Shown one piece after another: positions 54,081-62,370 of a stretch of DNA of 64,000 nt (positions are counted from its first letter, which is position 1; each line of letters opens with the position of its first letter). The stretch lies in the NCBI RefSeq assembly GCF_025263265.1, contig NZ_CP079869.1:4774001-4838000 (forward strand), read 5' to 3'. This DNA comes from Mycobacterium sp. SMC-4 (GTDB lineage Bacteria; Actinomycetota; Actinomycetes; Mycobacteriales; Mycobacteriaceae). The notes beneath the pieces are model-generated. The model was not told the DNA's origin. It ran no database searches and saw only the letters and a program-made list of their open reading frames with translations. The position numbers were made by a program, and so were the translations under genes.

Positions 54081-54986
54081 TCAGGCGCCGTAGACCGGCA
54101 CGGGGGTGCGGGCCTTGGCCAGCAGATCCGAGACCACCGGTCCCAGTTCGGCGGGATCCCATTTGGCGGCCTTGTCGATCTGAGGCCCGTGCGCCCAGCC
54201 TTCTGCGACTCGGATCTTGCCGCCCTCGACCTCGAACACCTGGCCGGTCACCTCGCGCGACTCGACACTGCCCAGCCACACCACCAACGGGGAGACGTTT
54301 TCCGGCGCCATCGCGTCGAAATCCTGGCCCTGCGTGGCCATCATGTCGGCGAACACGGTCTCGGTCATACGAGTGCGTGCCGAGGGGGCGATGGCATTGA
54401 CGGTGACGCCGTAGCGCCCCATCTCTGCCGCCGCGACCAGGGTCAGCGCAGCGATTCCAGCCTTGGCGGCGCTGTAGTTGGCCTGGCCGACGCTACCTTG
54501 CAGTCCCGCACCGGAACTGGTGTTGATGATGCGGGCGTCGACGGTCTCACCTGCCTTGGACTTCGCGCGCCAATAGGCGGCGGCATGCTTCATGGTGGCG
54601 AAGTGGCCCTTCAGATGCACCGCCGTGACGGCGTCGAACTCTTCTTCGCTGGTGTTGGCGAACATCCGGTCACGCACGATGCCGGCGTTGTTGACCAGGA
54701 CATCGAGCCCACCGAAGTTGTCAACGGCGGTCTGGATCAGCCCCTCGGCCTGCGCCCAGTCCGAGACGTTGGCCCCGCTGGTGACGGCTTCACCTCCGGC
54801 GGAGACGATCTCGTCGACGACGCTCTGCGCGGCGCTGCCACCGCCGGCCGGTGAGCCGTCCAGACCCACTCCGATGTCGTTGACCACCACCCGTGCGCCT
54901 TCGGCGGCAAAGGCCAACGCGTGGGCGCGCCCGATTCCGCCGCCGGCACCTGTCACGATCACCACTCGGCCGTCAAGCAATCCCAT
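54081..54986 (-). CDS. Short-chain dehydrogenase (Rv3548c-like)
   Basis: A 301-residue SDR (Rv3548c is 304). The cofactor loop is VTGAGGGIGRAHALAFA, and VNDIGVGLDG follows, where an Asp selects NAD. NNAG, Ser in INTSSGAG and YSAAK complete the active site. The length and C-terminal extension recall the dehydrogenase unit of 17-beta-HSD4-type enzymes. It is probably a 3-hydroxyacyl-CoA or steroid dehydrogenase. It lies 17 bp downstream of the Rv3549c-like gene, and both follow a KstR2 operator. Confidence 0.88.
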   Translation of the reverse strand: MGLLDGRVVIVTGAGGGIGRAHALAFAAEGARVVVNDIGVGLDGSPAGGGSAAQSVVDEIVSAGGEAVTSGANVSDWAQAEGLIQTAVDNFGGLDVLVNNAGIVRDRMFANTSEEEFDAVTAVHLKGHFATMKHAAAYWRAKSKAGETVDARIINTSSGAGLQGSVGQANYSAAKAGIAALTLVAAAEMGRYGVTVNAIAPSARTRMTETVFADMMATQGQDFDAMAPENVSPLVVWLGSVESREVTGQVFEVEGGKIRVAEGWAHGPQIDKAAKWDPAELGPVVSDLLAKARTPVPVYGA

Positions 54987-55003
54987 GGGGTTGTCTCCTC
55001 AAT

Positions 55004-55783
55004 CTATTTGATGTCCGCTGTGGTCGTCGAAAGGTAGTGCGGCGGCTCGCCGCCGCCGTGCACCTCCAGTGAGGCGCCGCTGATGTAGGTTGCCGCATCG
55101 GATGCGAGAAATGCTGCGGCCCAGCCGATGTCGGCGGGTTTGGCCAACCGGCCCAGCGGGACGTTGCGCGAGATCGCGGCGATCGAGTCGGCGTCACCGT
55201 AGAACAGCTCGGATTGTTCTGTCTCGACCATGCCGACCACCACGGAGTTGACCCGCACTTTCGGGGCCCATTCCACCGCCAGCGTGGTCGTCATGCTTTC
55301 CATCCCGGCTTTGGCCGCTCCATAGGCTGCGGTGCCCGGAGTCGGACGCCGTCCGCTCACGCTGGTGATGTTGATGATCGAGCCACCGGTATCCTGACCC
55401 TGCATAACGGCATTTGCGTGCTGCGAAACCGACAGCGCGCCCAGCAGATTCAACGCCACGATCTTCGTGCTGAACTTCGCCGAGGCCTCGGCGGCCGGCA
55501 CGTACGGCGAGCCACCGGCGTTGTTCACCACCACGTCGAGACGACCGTGGTCGGCTGCGACGCCGTCGACCAGAGCCTTGACCGCGTCGTCGTCACGGAT
55601 GTCGCAGGCACGGAACTCGTAGGGCAGGCCCTCGACCGGCCGGCGTGCGCAGGTCACGACCGTGGCGCCCTGATCGCTGAAGACCTTGCTGATGCCGGCG
55701 CCGACGCCGCGAACCCCACCGGTGACGAGGACGACACGGCCGGTCAGACCCAGTTTGATCGCGCTATCGAGGGCGTCAGTCAC
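55004..55783 (-). CDS. Short-chain dehydrogenase (Rv3549c-like)
   Basis: A 259-residue SDR, same length as Rv3549c. The cofactor loop is VTGGVRGVGAGISKVF with CARRP after strand 2; NNAGGSP, Ser in INITSVSG and YGAAK form the catalytic set. The reaction is unknown, probably on a ring C/D intermediate. The start is GTG 55783; TACGCT ends 6 nt before it and no ribosome-binding site is present, so it is likely leaderless. The KstR2 operator is just upstream. Confidence 0.88.
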   Translation of the reverse strand: MTDALDSAIKLGLTGRVVLVTGGVRGVGAGISKVFSDQGATVVTCARRPVEGLPYEFRACDIRDDDAVKALVDGVAADHGRLDVVVNNAGGSPYVPAAEASAKFSTKIVALNLLGALSVSQHANAVMQGQDTGGSIINITSVSGRRPTPGTAAYGAAKAGMESMTTTLAVEWAPKVRVNSVVVGMVETEQSELFYGDADSIAAISRNVPLGRLAKPADIGWAAAFLASDAATYISGASLEVHGGGEPPHYLSTTTADIK

Positions 55784-55789
55784 TGTGCT

Positions 55790-55795
55790 AGCGTA
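55790..55795 (-). promoter_or_regulatory. -10 box of leaderless Rv3549c-like promoter
   Basis: On the minus strand TACGCT is followed by AGCACA and then GTG 55783, a 6-nt spacing. It is 3 bp from the KstR2 operator. Confidence 0.5.
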
Positions 55796-55798
55796 CCA

Positions 55799-55812
55799 AG
55801 CAAGTGCTTGCT
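55799..55812. promoter_or_regulatory. KstR2 operator, SDR pair / echA20-ipdABC
   Basis: AGCAAGTGCTTGCT fits the KstR2 consensus AnCAAGnnCTTGnT exactly. It lies between the divergent Rv3549c-like gene and echA20. KstR2 represses ring C/D genes and is released by HIP-CoA; its own gene is not in the window. Confidence 0.93.
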
Positions 55813-55839
55813 TAGGTAGCCACCCCCTCAGGAGTCCGC

Positions 55840-56595
55840 ATGACCATCAGCACCAAGACCGTCGAGCCCGGCATCGTCTCGGTCACCGTCGACTATCCGC
55901 CCGTCAACGCCATTCCCTCGCGCGGCTGGTTCGAACTCGCCGACGCGATCACCGCCGCGGGCCGCGACATGGCCACCCACGTCGTCGTGTTGCGCGCCGA
56001 GGGTCGCGGATTCAACGCCGGCGTGGACATCAAGGAGATGCAGAACACCGAAGGCTTCACCGCGCTCATCGACGCCAATCGTGGCTGTTACGAGGCATTC
56101 CGGGCGGTCTACGAGTGCGCGGTCCCGGTGGTCGCGGCCGTCAACGGGTTCTGCGTCGGTGGTGGGATCGGGTTGGCGGGCAACTCCGATGTCATCGTCG
56201 CCTCCGACGATGCGAAGTTCGGCCTGCCCGAAGTCGAGCGGGGCGCGCTCGGCGCAGCCACCCATCTATCGCGGCTGGTGCCGCAGCATCTGATGCGCCG
56301 GCTGTTCTTCACCGCCGCCACCGTCGATGCGGCCACGCTGCATCACTTCGGGTCGGTGCACGAGGTGGTACCGCGGGCCGATCTCGACGAGGCAGCGCTA
56401 CGGGTGGCCCGCGACATCGCCACCAAGGACACCCGGGTGATCCGCGCGGCCAAGGAGGCACTGAACTTCATCGACATCCAGCCCGTCACGGCGAGATACC
56501 GGATGGAACAGGGTTTCACCTTTGAGCTGAACCTGGCCGGTGTCTCCGACGAACACCGCGATGCCTTCGCAGGCACCAACAAGGGAACCAAATGA
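55840..56595 (+). CDS. echA20: Ring D hydrolase EchA20
   Basis: A 251-residue crotonase-family protein (M. tuberculosis Rv3550 is 247). LRAEGRGFNAGVDIKEMQN and AAVNGFCVGGGIGLAGNSDVIVASDDAKFGLPEVERG form the oxyanion hole and helix; the acidic residue after FGLPE fits. EchA20 opens the D ring of the HIEC-CoA intermediate. CAGGAG precedes ATG 55840. It overlaps ipdA by 4 bp and follows a KstR2 operator. Confidence 0.95.
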   Translation: MTISTKTVEPGIVSVTVDYPPVNAIPSRGWFELADAITAAGRDMATHVVVLRAEGRGFNAGVDIKEMQNTEGFTALIDANRGCYEAFRAVYECAVPVVAAVNGFCVGGGIGLAGNSDVIVASDDAKFGLPEVERGALGAATHLSRLVPQHLMRRLFFTAATVDAATLHHFGSVHEVVPRADLDEAALRVARDIATKDTRVIRAAKEALNFIDIQPVTARYRMEQGFTFELNLAGVSDEHRDAFAGTNKGTK

Positions 56596-57470
56596 GCAAT
56601 AAGACAACCACGCTCGACGAAGCCGTGGCCGGCATCCGCAGCGGGATGACGATCGGCATCGGTGGATGGGGTTCGCGGCGCAAGCCGATGGCCTTCGTGC
56701 GGGCGCTGCTGCGCACCGACGTCACCGATCTGACGGTGGTCACCTACGGCGGTCCCGACCTGGGCCTGCTGTGCTCGGCAGGCAAGGTCAAGCGGGTGTA
56801 TTACGGCTTCGTGTCGCTGGATTCGCCGCCGTTCTATGATCCCTGGTTCGCCAAGGCCCGCACCTCGGGCAGCATCGAGGCCCGCGAGATGGACGAAGGC
56901 ATGCTGCGATGCGGTCTGCAGGCCGCCGCCCAGCGGTTGCCTTTCCTGCCGATTCGCGCCGGACTTGGTAGTGACGTCCGCACGTTCTGGGGAGACGAGC
57001 TCAAGACCGTCACATCCCCGTATCCGACCGGGGACGGCTACGAGGAGCTCGTCGCGATGCCCGCGCTCAACCTGGACGCCGCGTTCGTGCACCTCAACCT
57101 CGGTGACAAGCAAGGCAACGCGGCCTACACCGGCATCGACCCGTACTTCGACGACCTCTATCTGATGGCTGCGCGACAACGCCACCTGTCGGTGGAGAAA
57201 GTGGTGTCGACCGAGGAATTGGTCAAAGCCGTTCCGCCGCAAGCACTGCTGGTCAACCGCATGATGGTCGACACGGTGGTCGAAGCGCCCAACGGGGCCC
57301 ACTTCACCACCAACGAACCGGATTACCGGCGCGACGAGAAGTTCCAGCGCCACTACGCCGAGGCCGCCGGCTCAGAGGAGACCTGGGCGGAGTTCGTCGG
57401 GACGTATTTGTCCGGTGGCGAGGCCGAATACCAGGCCGCAGTGGCCCGATTCAAGGAGCAGCAGTCATGA
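56592..57470 (+). CDS. ipdA: COCHEA-CoA hydrolase subunit IpdA
   Basis: A 292-residue protein of the class I CoA-transferase fold (Rv3551). TLDEAVAGIRSGMTIGIGGWGSRRKPMAFVRALL is the N-terminal CoA-transferase segment; ARTSGSIEAREMDEGMLRCGLQAAAQRLPFLPIRAGLGSDV follows with conserved glutamates. Despite the fold, IpdAB is a hydrolase that opens the last ring (ring C). ATGA overlaps link it to echA20 and ipdB. Confidence 0.95.
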   Translation: MSNKTTTLDEAVAGIRSGMTIGIGGWGSRRKPMAFVRALLRTDVTDLTVVTYGGPDLGLLCSAGKVKRVYYGFVSLDSPPFYDPWFAKARTSGSIEAREMDEGMLRCGLQAAAQRLPFLPIRAGLGSDVRTFWGDELKTVTSPYPTGDGYEELVAMPALNLDAAFVHLNLGDKQGNAAYTGIDPYFDDLYLMAARQRHLSVEKVVSTEELVKAVPPQALLVNRMMVDTVVEAPNGAHFTTNEPDYRRDEKFQRHYAEAAGSEETWAEFVGTYLSGGEAEYQAAVARFKEQQS

Positions 57471-58216
57471 CGTCCCCCACCCGCGCAGAGGTGTGCGCCG
57501 TCGCGTGCGCCGAACTGTTCCGTGACGCCGGTGAGATCATGGTCAGCCCGATGACGACGATCGTGTCGGTCGGCGCGCGGCTGGCCCGGTTGACGTTCTC
57601 CCCCGACGTTCTGCTGACCGACGGCGAGGCGCGGCTGATTGCCGATACCCCGGCCATCGGGGCGCCGGCAGCCATCGAGGGCTGGATGCCTTTCGGCCGG
57701 GTGTTCGAGACGCTGAGCTGGGGCCGGCGGCATGTGGTGATGGGCGCCAACCAGATCGACCGGTACGGCAACCAGAACCTCTCGGCTTTCGGCCCACTGC
57801 AGCAGCCCACCCGGCAGATGTTCGGGGTGCGGGGCGCTCCGGGCAACACCATCAACCACATCACCAGTTACTGGGTGGGCAACCACTCCAAGCGGGTGTT
57901 CGGAGACGCCGTCGACGTCGTCTCCGGAATCGGCTGGGACAAGGTCGATCCGAAGAACCCGGCGTTTCGATTCGTCAACGTCTACCGCGTGGTGACCAAC
58001 CTCGGAGTCTTCGACTTCAACGGCCCCGACCACCAGATGCGGGCCGTCTCGCTGCATCCCGGGGTGGAAGCCGCCCAGGTCACCGAGAACACCTCGTTTG
58101 AGGTGCATGGGCTCGGCGAGGCCGAAACCACCCGGCTGCCCTCCGACGAAGAGCTCACGCTGCTGCGCGAGCAGATCGATCCGAAGGCGCTGCGCGACAA
58201 AGAAGTCAAGGTTTAG
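57467..58216 (+). CDS. ipdB: COCHEA-CoA hydrolase subunit IpdB
   Basis: A 249-residue partner of IpdA (Rv3552). RAEVCAVACAELFRDAGEIMVSPMTTIVSVGARLARLTFSPDVLLTDGEA and RGAPGNTINHITSYWVGNHSKRVFG are the conserved CoA-transferase-fold segments. It completes the heterodimer that hydrolyses ring C of COCHEA-CoA. ATG 57467 overlaps ipdA by 4 bp; ipdC starts 2 bp after its stop. Confidence 0.95.
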   Translation: MTSPTRAEVCAVACAELFRDAGEIMVSPMTTIVSVGARLARLTFSPDVLLTDGEARLIADTPAIGAPAAIEGWMPFGRVFETLSWGRRHVVMGANQIDRYGNQNLSAFGPLQQPTRQMFGVRGAPGNTINHITSYWVGNHSKRVFGDAVDVVSGIGWDKVDPKNPAFRFVNVYRVVTNLGVFDFNGPDHQMRAVSLHPGVEAAQVTENTSFEVHGLGEAETTRLPSDEELTLLREQIDPKALRDKEVKV

Positions 58217-58218
58217 CG

Positions 58219-59292
58219 ATGGCCGTCCTGAAGACCGCCCTGACCGAGCTCGTCGGCATCGAACACCCGGTCGTGCAGACCGGTATGGGGTGGGTGGCCG
58301 GTGCACGTCTGGTCTCGGCCACCTCCAATGCCGGCGGACTGGGCATCCTCGCCTCGGCGACGATGACGCTCGACGAGCTGAAGGCCGCTGTCGCCAAGGT
58401 CAAAGCCACCACCGACAAGCCGTTCGGCATCAACATCCGCGCCGACGCCGGCGACGCGAACGATCGCGTCGACCTCCTGATCCGCGAAGGAGTCAAAGTC
58501 GCCTCCTTCGCCCTGGCCCCCAAGCCCGATCTGATCGCCAAGCTCAAAGAAGCCGGGGTGGTCGTGATCCCATCGGTCGGACTGGCCAAACACGCCAAGA
58601 AGGTCGCAGGCTGGGGCGCCGATGCGGTGATCGTCCAGGGCGGCGAAGGCGGTGGTCATACCGGGCCGATCGCCACCACACTGCTGCTGCCCTCGGTACT
58701 GGACGCGGTGGCCGACACCGGCATGCCGGTGATCGCGGCGGGGGGTTTCTTCGACGGCCGCGGGCTGGCAGCGGCGTTGTCCTACGGGGCTGCCGGGGTC
58801 GCCATGGGCACCCGGTTCCTGCTGACGGCTGATTCCACCGTCCCCGATGCAGTCAAGCGGCGGTACCTGCAGGCCGCGCTGGACGGCACGGTGGTGTCGA
58901 CCCGGGTCGACGGCATGCCGCACCGGGTGCTTCGCACCGGGCTGGTGGAGAAGCTGGAGAGCGGTTCTCCGGTGAAGGGCTTCGCGGCCGCAGTGGTCAA
59001 TGCCCAGAAATTCAAGAAGATGTCCGGGATGACCTGGAGATCGATGGTCACCGACGGACTGGCGATGCGCCACGGCAAGGACCTGACGTGGTCGCAAGTG
59101 CTGATGGCGGCCAACACCCCGATGCTGCTCAAGGCCGGCCTGGTCGAGGGCAATACCGAGGCCGGCGTGCTGGCGTCGGGCCAGGTGGCCGGCATCATCG
59201 AGGATCTCCCGTCGTGCGCGGAGCTGGTGCCCGCCATAGTCGCCGAGGCCGTCGAACATCTGCAGAGGGCATCGCAGGCCATCAGTGAGTGA
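58219..59292 (+). CDS. ipdC: Flavin-dependent reductase IpdC
   Basis: A 357-residue nitronate-monooxygenase-fold flavoprotein (Rv3553 is 355). VQTGMGWVAGARLVSATSNAGGLGILASA, IVQGGEGGGHTGPIATT, VIAAGGFFDGRGLAAALSYGAAGVAMGTRFL give the FMN site. In the HIP pathway it reduces a 5-hydroxy intermediate of ring C/D catabolism. It is the last gene of the KstR2 unit here. The M. tuberculosis neighbours fdxB, fadA6 and kstR2 do not follow it in this window. Confidence 0.94.
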   Translation: MAVLKTALTELVGIEHPVVQTGMGWVAGARLVSATSNAGGLGILASATMTLDELKAAVAKVKATTDKPFGINIRADAGDANDRVDLLIREGVKVASFALAPKPDLIAKLKEAGVVVIPSVGLAKHAKKVAGWGADAVIVQGGEGGGHTGPIATTLLLPSVLDAVADTGMPVIAAGGFFDGRGLAAALSYGAAGVAMGTRFLLTADSTVPDAVKRRYLQAALDGTVVSTRVDGMPHRVLRTGLVEKLESGSPVKGFAAAVVNAQKFKKMSGMTWRSMVTDGLAMRHGKDLTWSQVLMAANTPMLLKAGLVEGNTEAGVLASGQVAGIIEDLPSCAELVPAIVAEAVEHLQRASQAISE

Positions 59293-59410
59293 AGACTCTA
59301 GCTTCTTCTTCCTGGTTGACAGTTTCGCCAGCTGGCTGGTCGCCATGGCCGGTCTGACGCTTGCGCTGAACTGATCGCGCCGATTCGCCTCGGCCGGTGC
59401 ACCGGCTTCC

Positions 59411-59416
59411 TACACT
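59411..59416 (+). promoter_or_regulatory. -10 box of leaderless adh promoter
   Basis: TACACT is followed by exactly 7 nt and then ATG 59424. No ribosome-binding site is present. The 131-bp gap after ipdC otherwise holds only a 10-bp palindrome GCCAGCTGGC at 59327-59336. Confidence 0.5.
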
Positions 59417-59423
59417 CGGCTCG

Positions 59424-60536
59424 ATGAAGACCAACGCGGCGATTCTGTGGGAGTACGGGGGCGACTGGACGGTCGAGGAGATCGATCTTGATCCGCCCGC
59501 CGACGGCGAGGTGCTGGTGTCCTGGGAGGCCACCGGCCTGTGCCATTCCGATGAACACATCCGCACCGGCGACCTGCCGGCGCCGCTACCGCTGATCGGT
59601 GGCCACGAAGGCGCCGGCGTGATCCGCGAGGTGGGCCCGGGCGTCGTCGGCCTGGCGCCCGGCGACCACGTCGTGGCGTCGTTCCTTCCGGCCTGCGGCC
59701 GGTGCCGGTTCTGCTCGACCGGGCACCAGAACCTGTGCGACCTGGGCGCGCTGATCATGGCCGGCACCCAGGTCGACGGCACCTACCGGCGCCGGGCGCG
59801 CGGCCAGAACGTCGGCGCGATGGCATTCGTCGGGACGTTCTCGCAGTACGGCACCGTGCCCGAAGCATCCATCGTCAAGATCGACGACGACATCCCGTTG
59901 TCCCGGGCCTGCCTGCTGGGGTGTGGCGTCACGACAGGATGGGGGTCGGCGGTCAACACCGCCGACGTGTCTCCCGGTGACACCGTCGTCGTCATCGGAC
60001 TGGGCGGGATCGGAAGCGGGGCGATCCAGGGGGCCCGGCTGGCCGGCGCGGAGAAGATCGTTGTCGTCGAACCAGTGGAAGCCAAGCGCGAGTTGGCCTT
60101 CCGATTCGGCGCCACCCACTTCGCCACATCGATGGAAGAAGCCACTGCACTGGTGGCCGACCTCACCCGCGGAGTGATGGCCGATTCGGCGATCCTGACG
60201 GTCGGTCTGCTCGAGGGCTCGATGCTCGAGGAAGCGGCCAACATCATCCGTAAGGGTGGCGCCGTCGTGATGACCGCGCTGTCGACGATGGCAGACAACC
60301 AGCCGACGCTGGGCATGATGATGTTCACGTTGTTCCAGAAGCGGCTGCTCGGCAGTCTCTACGGTGAGGCCAATCCGCGCGCCGATATCCCGCGCCTGCT
60401 GTCGCTCTACCGCGAGGGCAGGCTGCTGCTCGACGAGACCGTCACCCACGAATACAAGCTTGCCGAGGTCAACGAGGGCTACGAAGACATGCGAAATGGT
60501 CGCAACATTCGCGGAGTGGTCCTGCACGACCACTGA
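59424..60536 (+). CDS. Zinc-dependent (NDMA-type) alcohol dehydrogenase
   Basis: A 370-residue medium-chain dehydrogenase. Catalytic zinc ligands are in GLCHSDEH and GHEGAGVIREVG; structural zinc cysteines are in ACGRCRFCSTGHQNLC. The NAD loop is VIGLGGIGSGAIQGARLAGA. The sequence matches mycobacterial NDMA-dependent alcohol dehydrogenases, some of which are induced by sterols. It oxidises an alcohol, possibly a steroid side-chain C26 alcohol (inference). ATG 59424 is chosen because homologues start here; the frame is open to 59397. It is convergent with the lipase gene. Confidence 0.88.
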   Translation: MKTNAAILWEYGGDWTVEEIDLDPPADGEVLVSWEATGLCHSDEHIRTGDLPAPLPLIGGHEGAGVIREVGPGVVGLAPGDHVVASFLPACGRCRFCSTGHQNLCDLGALIMAGTQVDGTYRRRARGQNVGAMAFVGTFSQYGTVPEASIVKIDDDIPLSRACLLGCGVTTGWGSAVNTADVSPGDTVVVIGLGGIGSGAIQGARLAGAEKIVVVEPVEAKRELAFRFGATHFATSMEEATALVADLTRGVMADSAILTVGLLEGSMLEEAANIIRKGGAVVMTALSTMADNQPTLGMMMFTLFQKRLLGSLYGEANPRADIPRLLSLYREGRLLLDETVTHEYKLAEVNEGYEDMRNGRNIRGVVLHDH

Positions 60537-60537
60537 G

Positions 60538-62274
60538 TCACGGCCGGAACAAGATTCCGTCGTCGGAGGCAGCCTTCATCAGCTGCGGAATCGTCAAGGT
60601 GCCGTACCCGGTGTGGATGGGTCCCCGCGCGGTGCCCACGAACGGCGTGATGCCGGGGTCCGGGACGACGTCGAGGTGGTAGGCCTGCACGCTCGGCAGA
60701 TGGTACTGCAGGAAATTCAACGCGAAATCGATCAGGAAGATCACGTTGCCGATCAGACCGCTGCCCCACAGAGCCGAGGCGTTGTACAGCGGTGTCATCG
60801 CGCCGGGGTCACCGATCATCACGATTGGACCGAAGTGCGGCTTACGGCCCCCGCCCGGTTGATAGCCCGGGATGAACGGCTGCAGGCCGGGCAAATCGGT
60901 CGACAGAAACGGCGCAGGGCTGCCGTAGGTTCCGACATTGACGAACATCGAGTCGACACCGTTGCCGGGGACCCGAGTGCTCATACCGGGCGCCTCGAAT
61001 CCGATACCGGCCAAACCAGTCTGCTGCGCGACGTACTGCGCCTTCCAACCTCCCAGCGAGTGGCCGGTGACGAAGATGTCGTCGAAGGTGTAGCCCTGAA
61101 GTGCCGCGGCCGCCTGCACACGCCCGGCAAACCCCACGGCGGTATGGAAGGCCATCGGCGTGGTACGCGTGAAGATCACCTGCAGGTCGGCGAGCACCTG
61201 ACCGATCGCGATGAGTGAGTTGAACAGCAGATGCGACCCGCCGGCGGTGCCCTGGAAAGCGATGATCAGCTGCCGCTCGGGAGTCACCCAGGTCTTGGCA
61301 ACCATACCGGTGAACATATTGACCGCCGACAACTGAAATCCGTTGACGGTGAACGGAACCAAGTCTCCCGGGGTGGAACCGAGCACATAAGCGGCCGAGG
61401 ATGCGTTGAGGAACTGGGCCACCGTCGGAGTGAGCCTGGTCGTCGGACCGGTGTAGGTCAACGTAGGCGCCGCCGGCTGCGGCGGTGGCACCCGGTGCAG
61501 TCCCAGCAAACGTTCGAACTCACGGAAGGCGGCGAAGAGAAGGTCGTTGATCGGTTGCAGGACGTTCGGTCTCGGCGGCCTGTTGGCCGACGAGGTCAAG
61601 TCGAAGAACTGAAACACCGCATTGGCCAGCCGGGCGGGCAGGGAGATCAGCTGGGCCAGCGGCGAAAGCGGTTGCGGTGCAGCGGCTTGTGATAACCCGA
61701 CCGCCGCGGAGGTCGCCGCTTCGGGGGGTGCGTCCTCATCGGCGGCGGGGGTAGGCGACGTCGAAGCCTGGATCGTGGGCAGCCAGACTCGCGCGGTGCT
61801 CCCCTCGGTCGTCCGCGCCGGTCTATCCGATGGATCCGGTCGCACCGAGGAGCGCCTGACCGGACGGTGATCGAGCGTCGAGGACTCCGCCTCGGCGACA
61901 ACATCATCGACGACCGCCGATGCGGGCGCATCGGCTCTCCGGGGCGCGTCGATTTCGTCTGGGTCCGGCAGGTCGGCTTCCGGCTCGACAACATCTGGCG
62001 GCGGCCCGGTGTCCTCGACGAGCGTGGGATCCGGCTGCAGCGAGGGTATCGATGTAGCCGACTCGGTGCGGCGCGCCCTTCGTTCGTCCGAACGGCCTCG
62101 ATCCGCCGTCTGACTGGACTCCGTAGCGGTCCTCGGCGCGGTCGTCGAACCCGCATTTGCGGGGTCTGCCCGCGCCAGACCGCTGACCGGGGCCACCACG
62201 AGACCCACGCAGATCGCCGTTGCGGCGATACTGACGCCGACCGGCATGACCTTCCGACATTTCTTGGCCCGCAC
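60538..62274 (-). CDS. Secreted lipase-like (class 3) protein with long acidic/proline linker
   Basis: About 578 residues. A signal peptide (VRAKKCRKVMPVGVSIAATAICVGLVVAPVSGLARA) is followed by about 180 residues rich in Pro, Asp, Glu, Arg and Ser. The catalytic domain spans ~275-578, with the nucleophile elbow VTGHSLGGWKAQYVA (Ser near residue 405), preceded by LIIAFQGTAGG. It is an extracellular alpha/beta hydrolase of the class 3 lipase type; substrate unknown, perhaps sterol esters or triglycerides. GTG 62274 is chosen because TAGGAG is upstream; the frame runs on to a TTG at 62310. Confidence 0.8.
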   Translation of the reverse strand: MRAKKCRKVMPVGVSIAATAICVGLVVAPVSGLARADPANAGSTTAPRTATESSQTADRGRSDERRARRTESATSIPSLQPDPTLVEDTGPPPDVVEPEADLPDPDEIDAPRRADAPASAVVDDVVAEAESSTLDHRPVRRSSVRPDPSDRPARTTEGSTARVWLPTIQASTSPTPAADEDAPPEAATSAAVGLSQAAAPQPLSPLAQLISLPARLANAVFQFFDLTSSANRPPRPNVLQPINDLLFAAFREFERLLGLHRVPPPQPAAPTLTYTGPTTRLTPTVAQFLNASSAAYVLGSTPGDLVPFTVNGFQLSAVNMFTGMVAKTWVTPERQLIIAFQGTAGGSHLLFNSLIAIGQVLADLQVIFTRTTPMAFHTAVGFAGRVQAAAALQGYTFDDIFVTGHSLGGWKAQYVAQQTGLAGIGFEAPGMSTRVPGNGVDSMFVNVGTYGSPAPFLSTDLPGLQPFIPGYQPGGGRKPHFGPIVMIGDPGAMTPLYNASALWGSGLIGNVIFLIDFALNFLQYHLPSVQAYHLDVVPDPGITPFVGTARGPIHTGYGTLTIPQLMKAASDDGILFRP

Positions 62275-62331
62275 GGCATCTCCTATCTGGCGACTCGAGA
62301 TGCCAGACAAGAATAACCACGGTGGTAGCCA

Positions 62332-62358
62332 ACGCCCGGATTATTGCTTTACGGGCGT
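62332..62358 (-). terminator. Hairpin downstream of ectD
   Basis: ACGCCCG (62332-62338) pairs with CGGGCGT (62352-62358) across a 13-nt AT-rich loop, 13 nt after the ectD stop. It would end the ect transcript. Confidence 0.5.
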
Positions 62359-62370
62359 GTCAGTTTTCAA

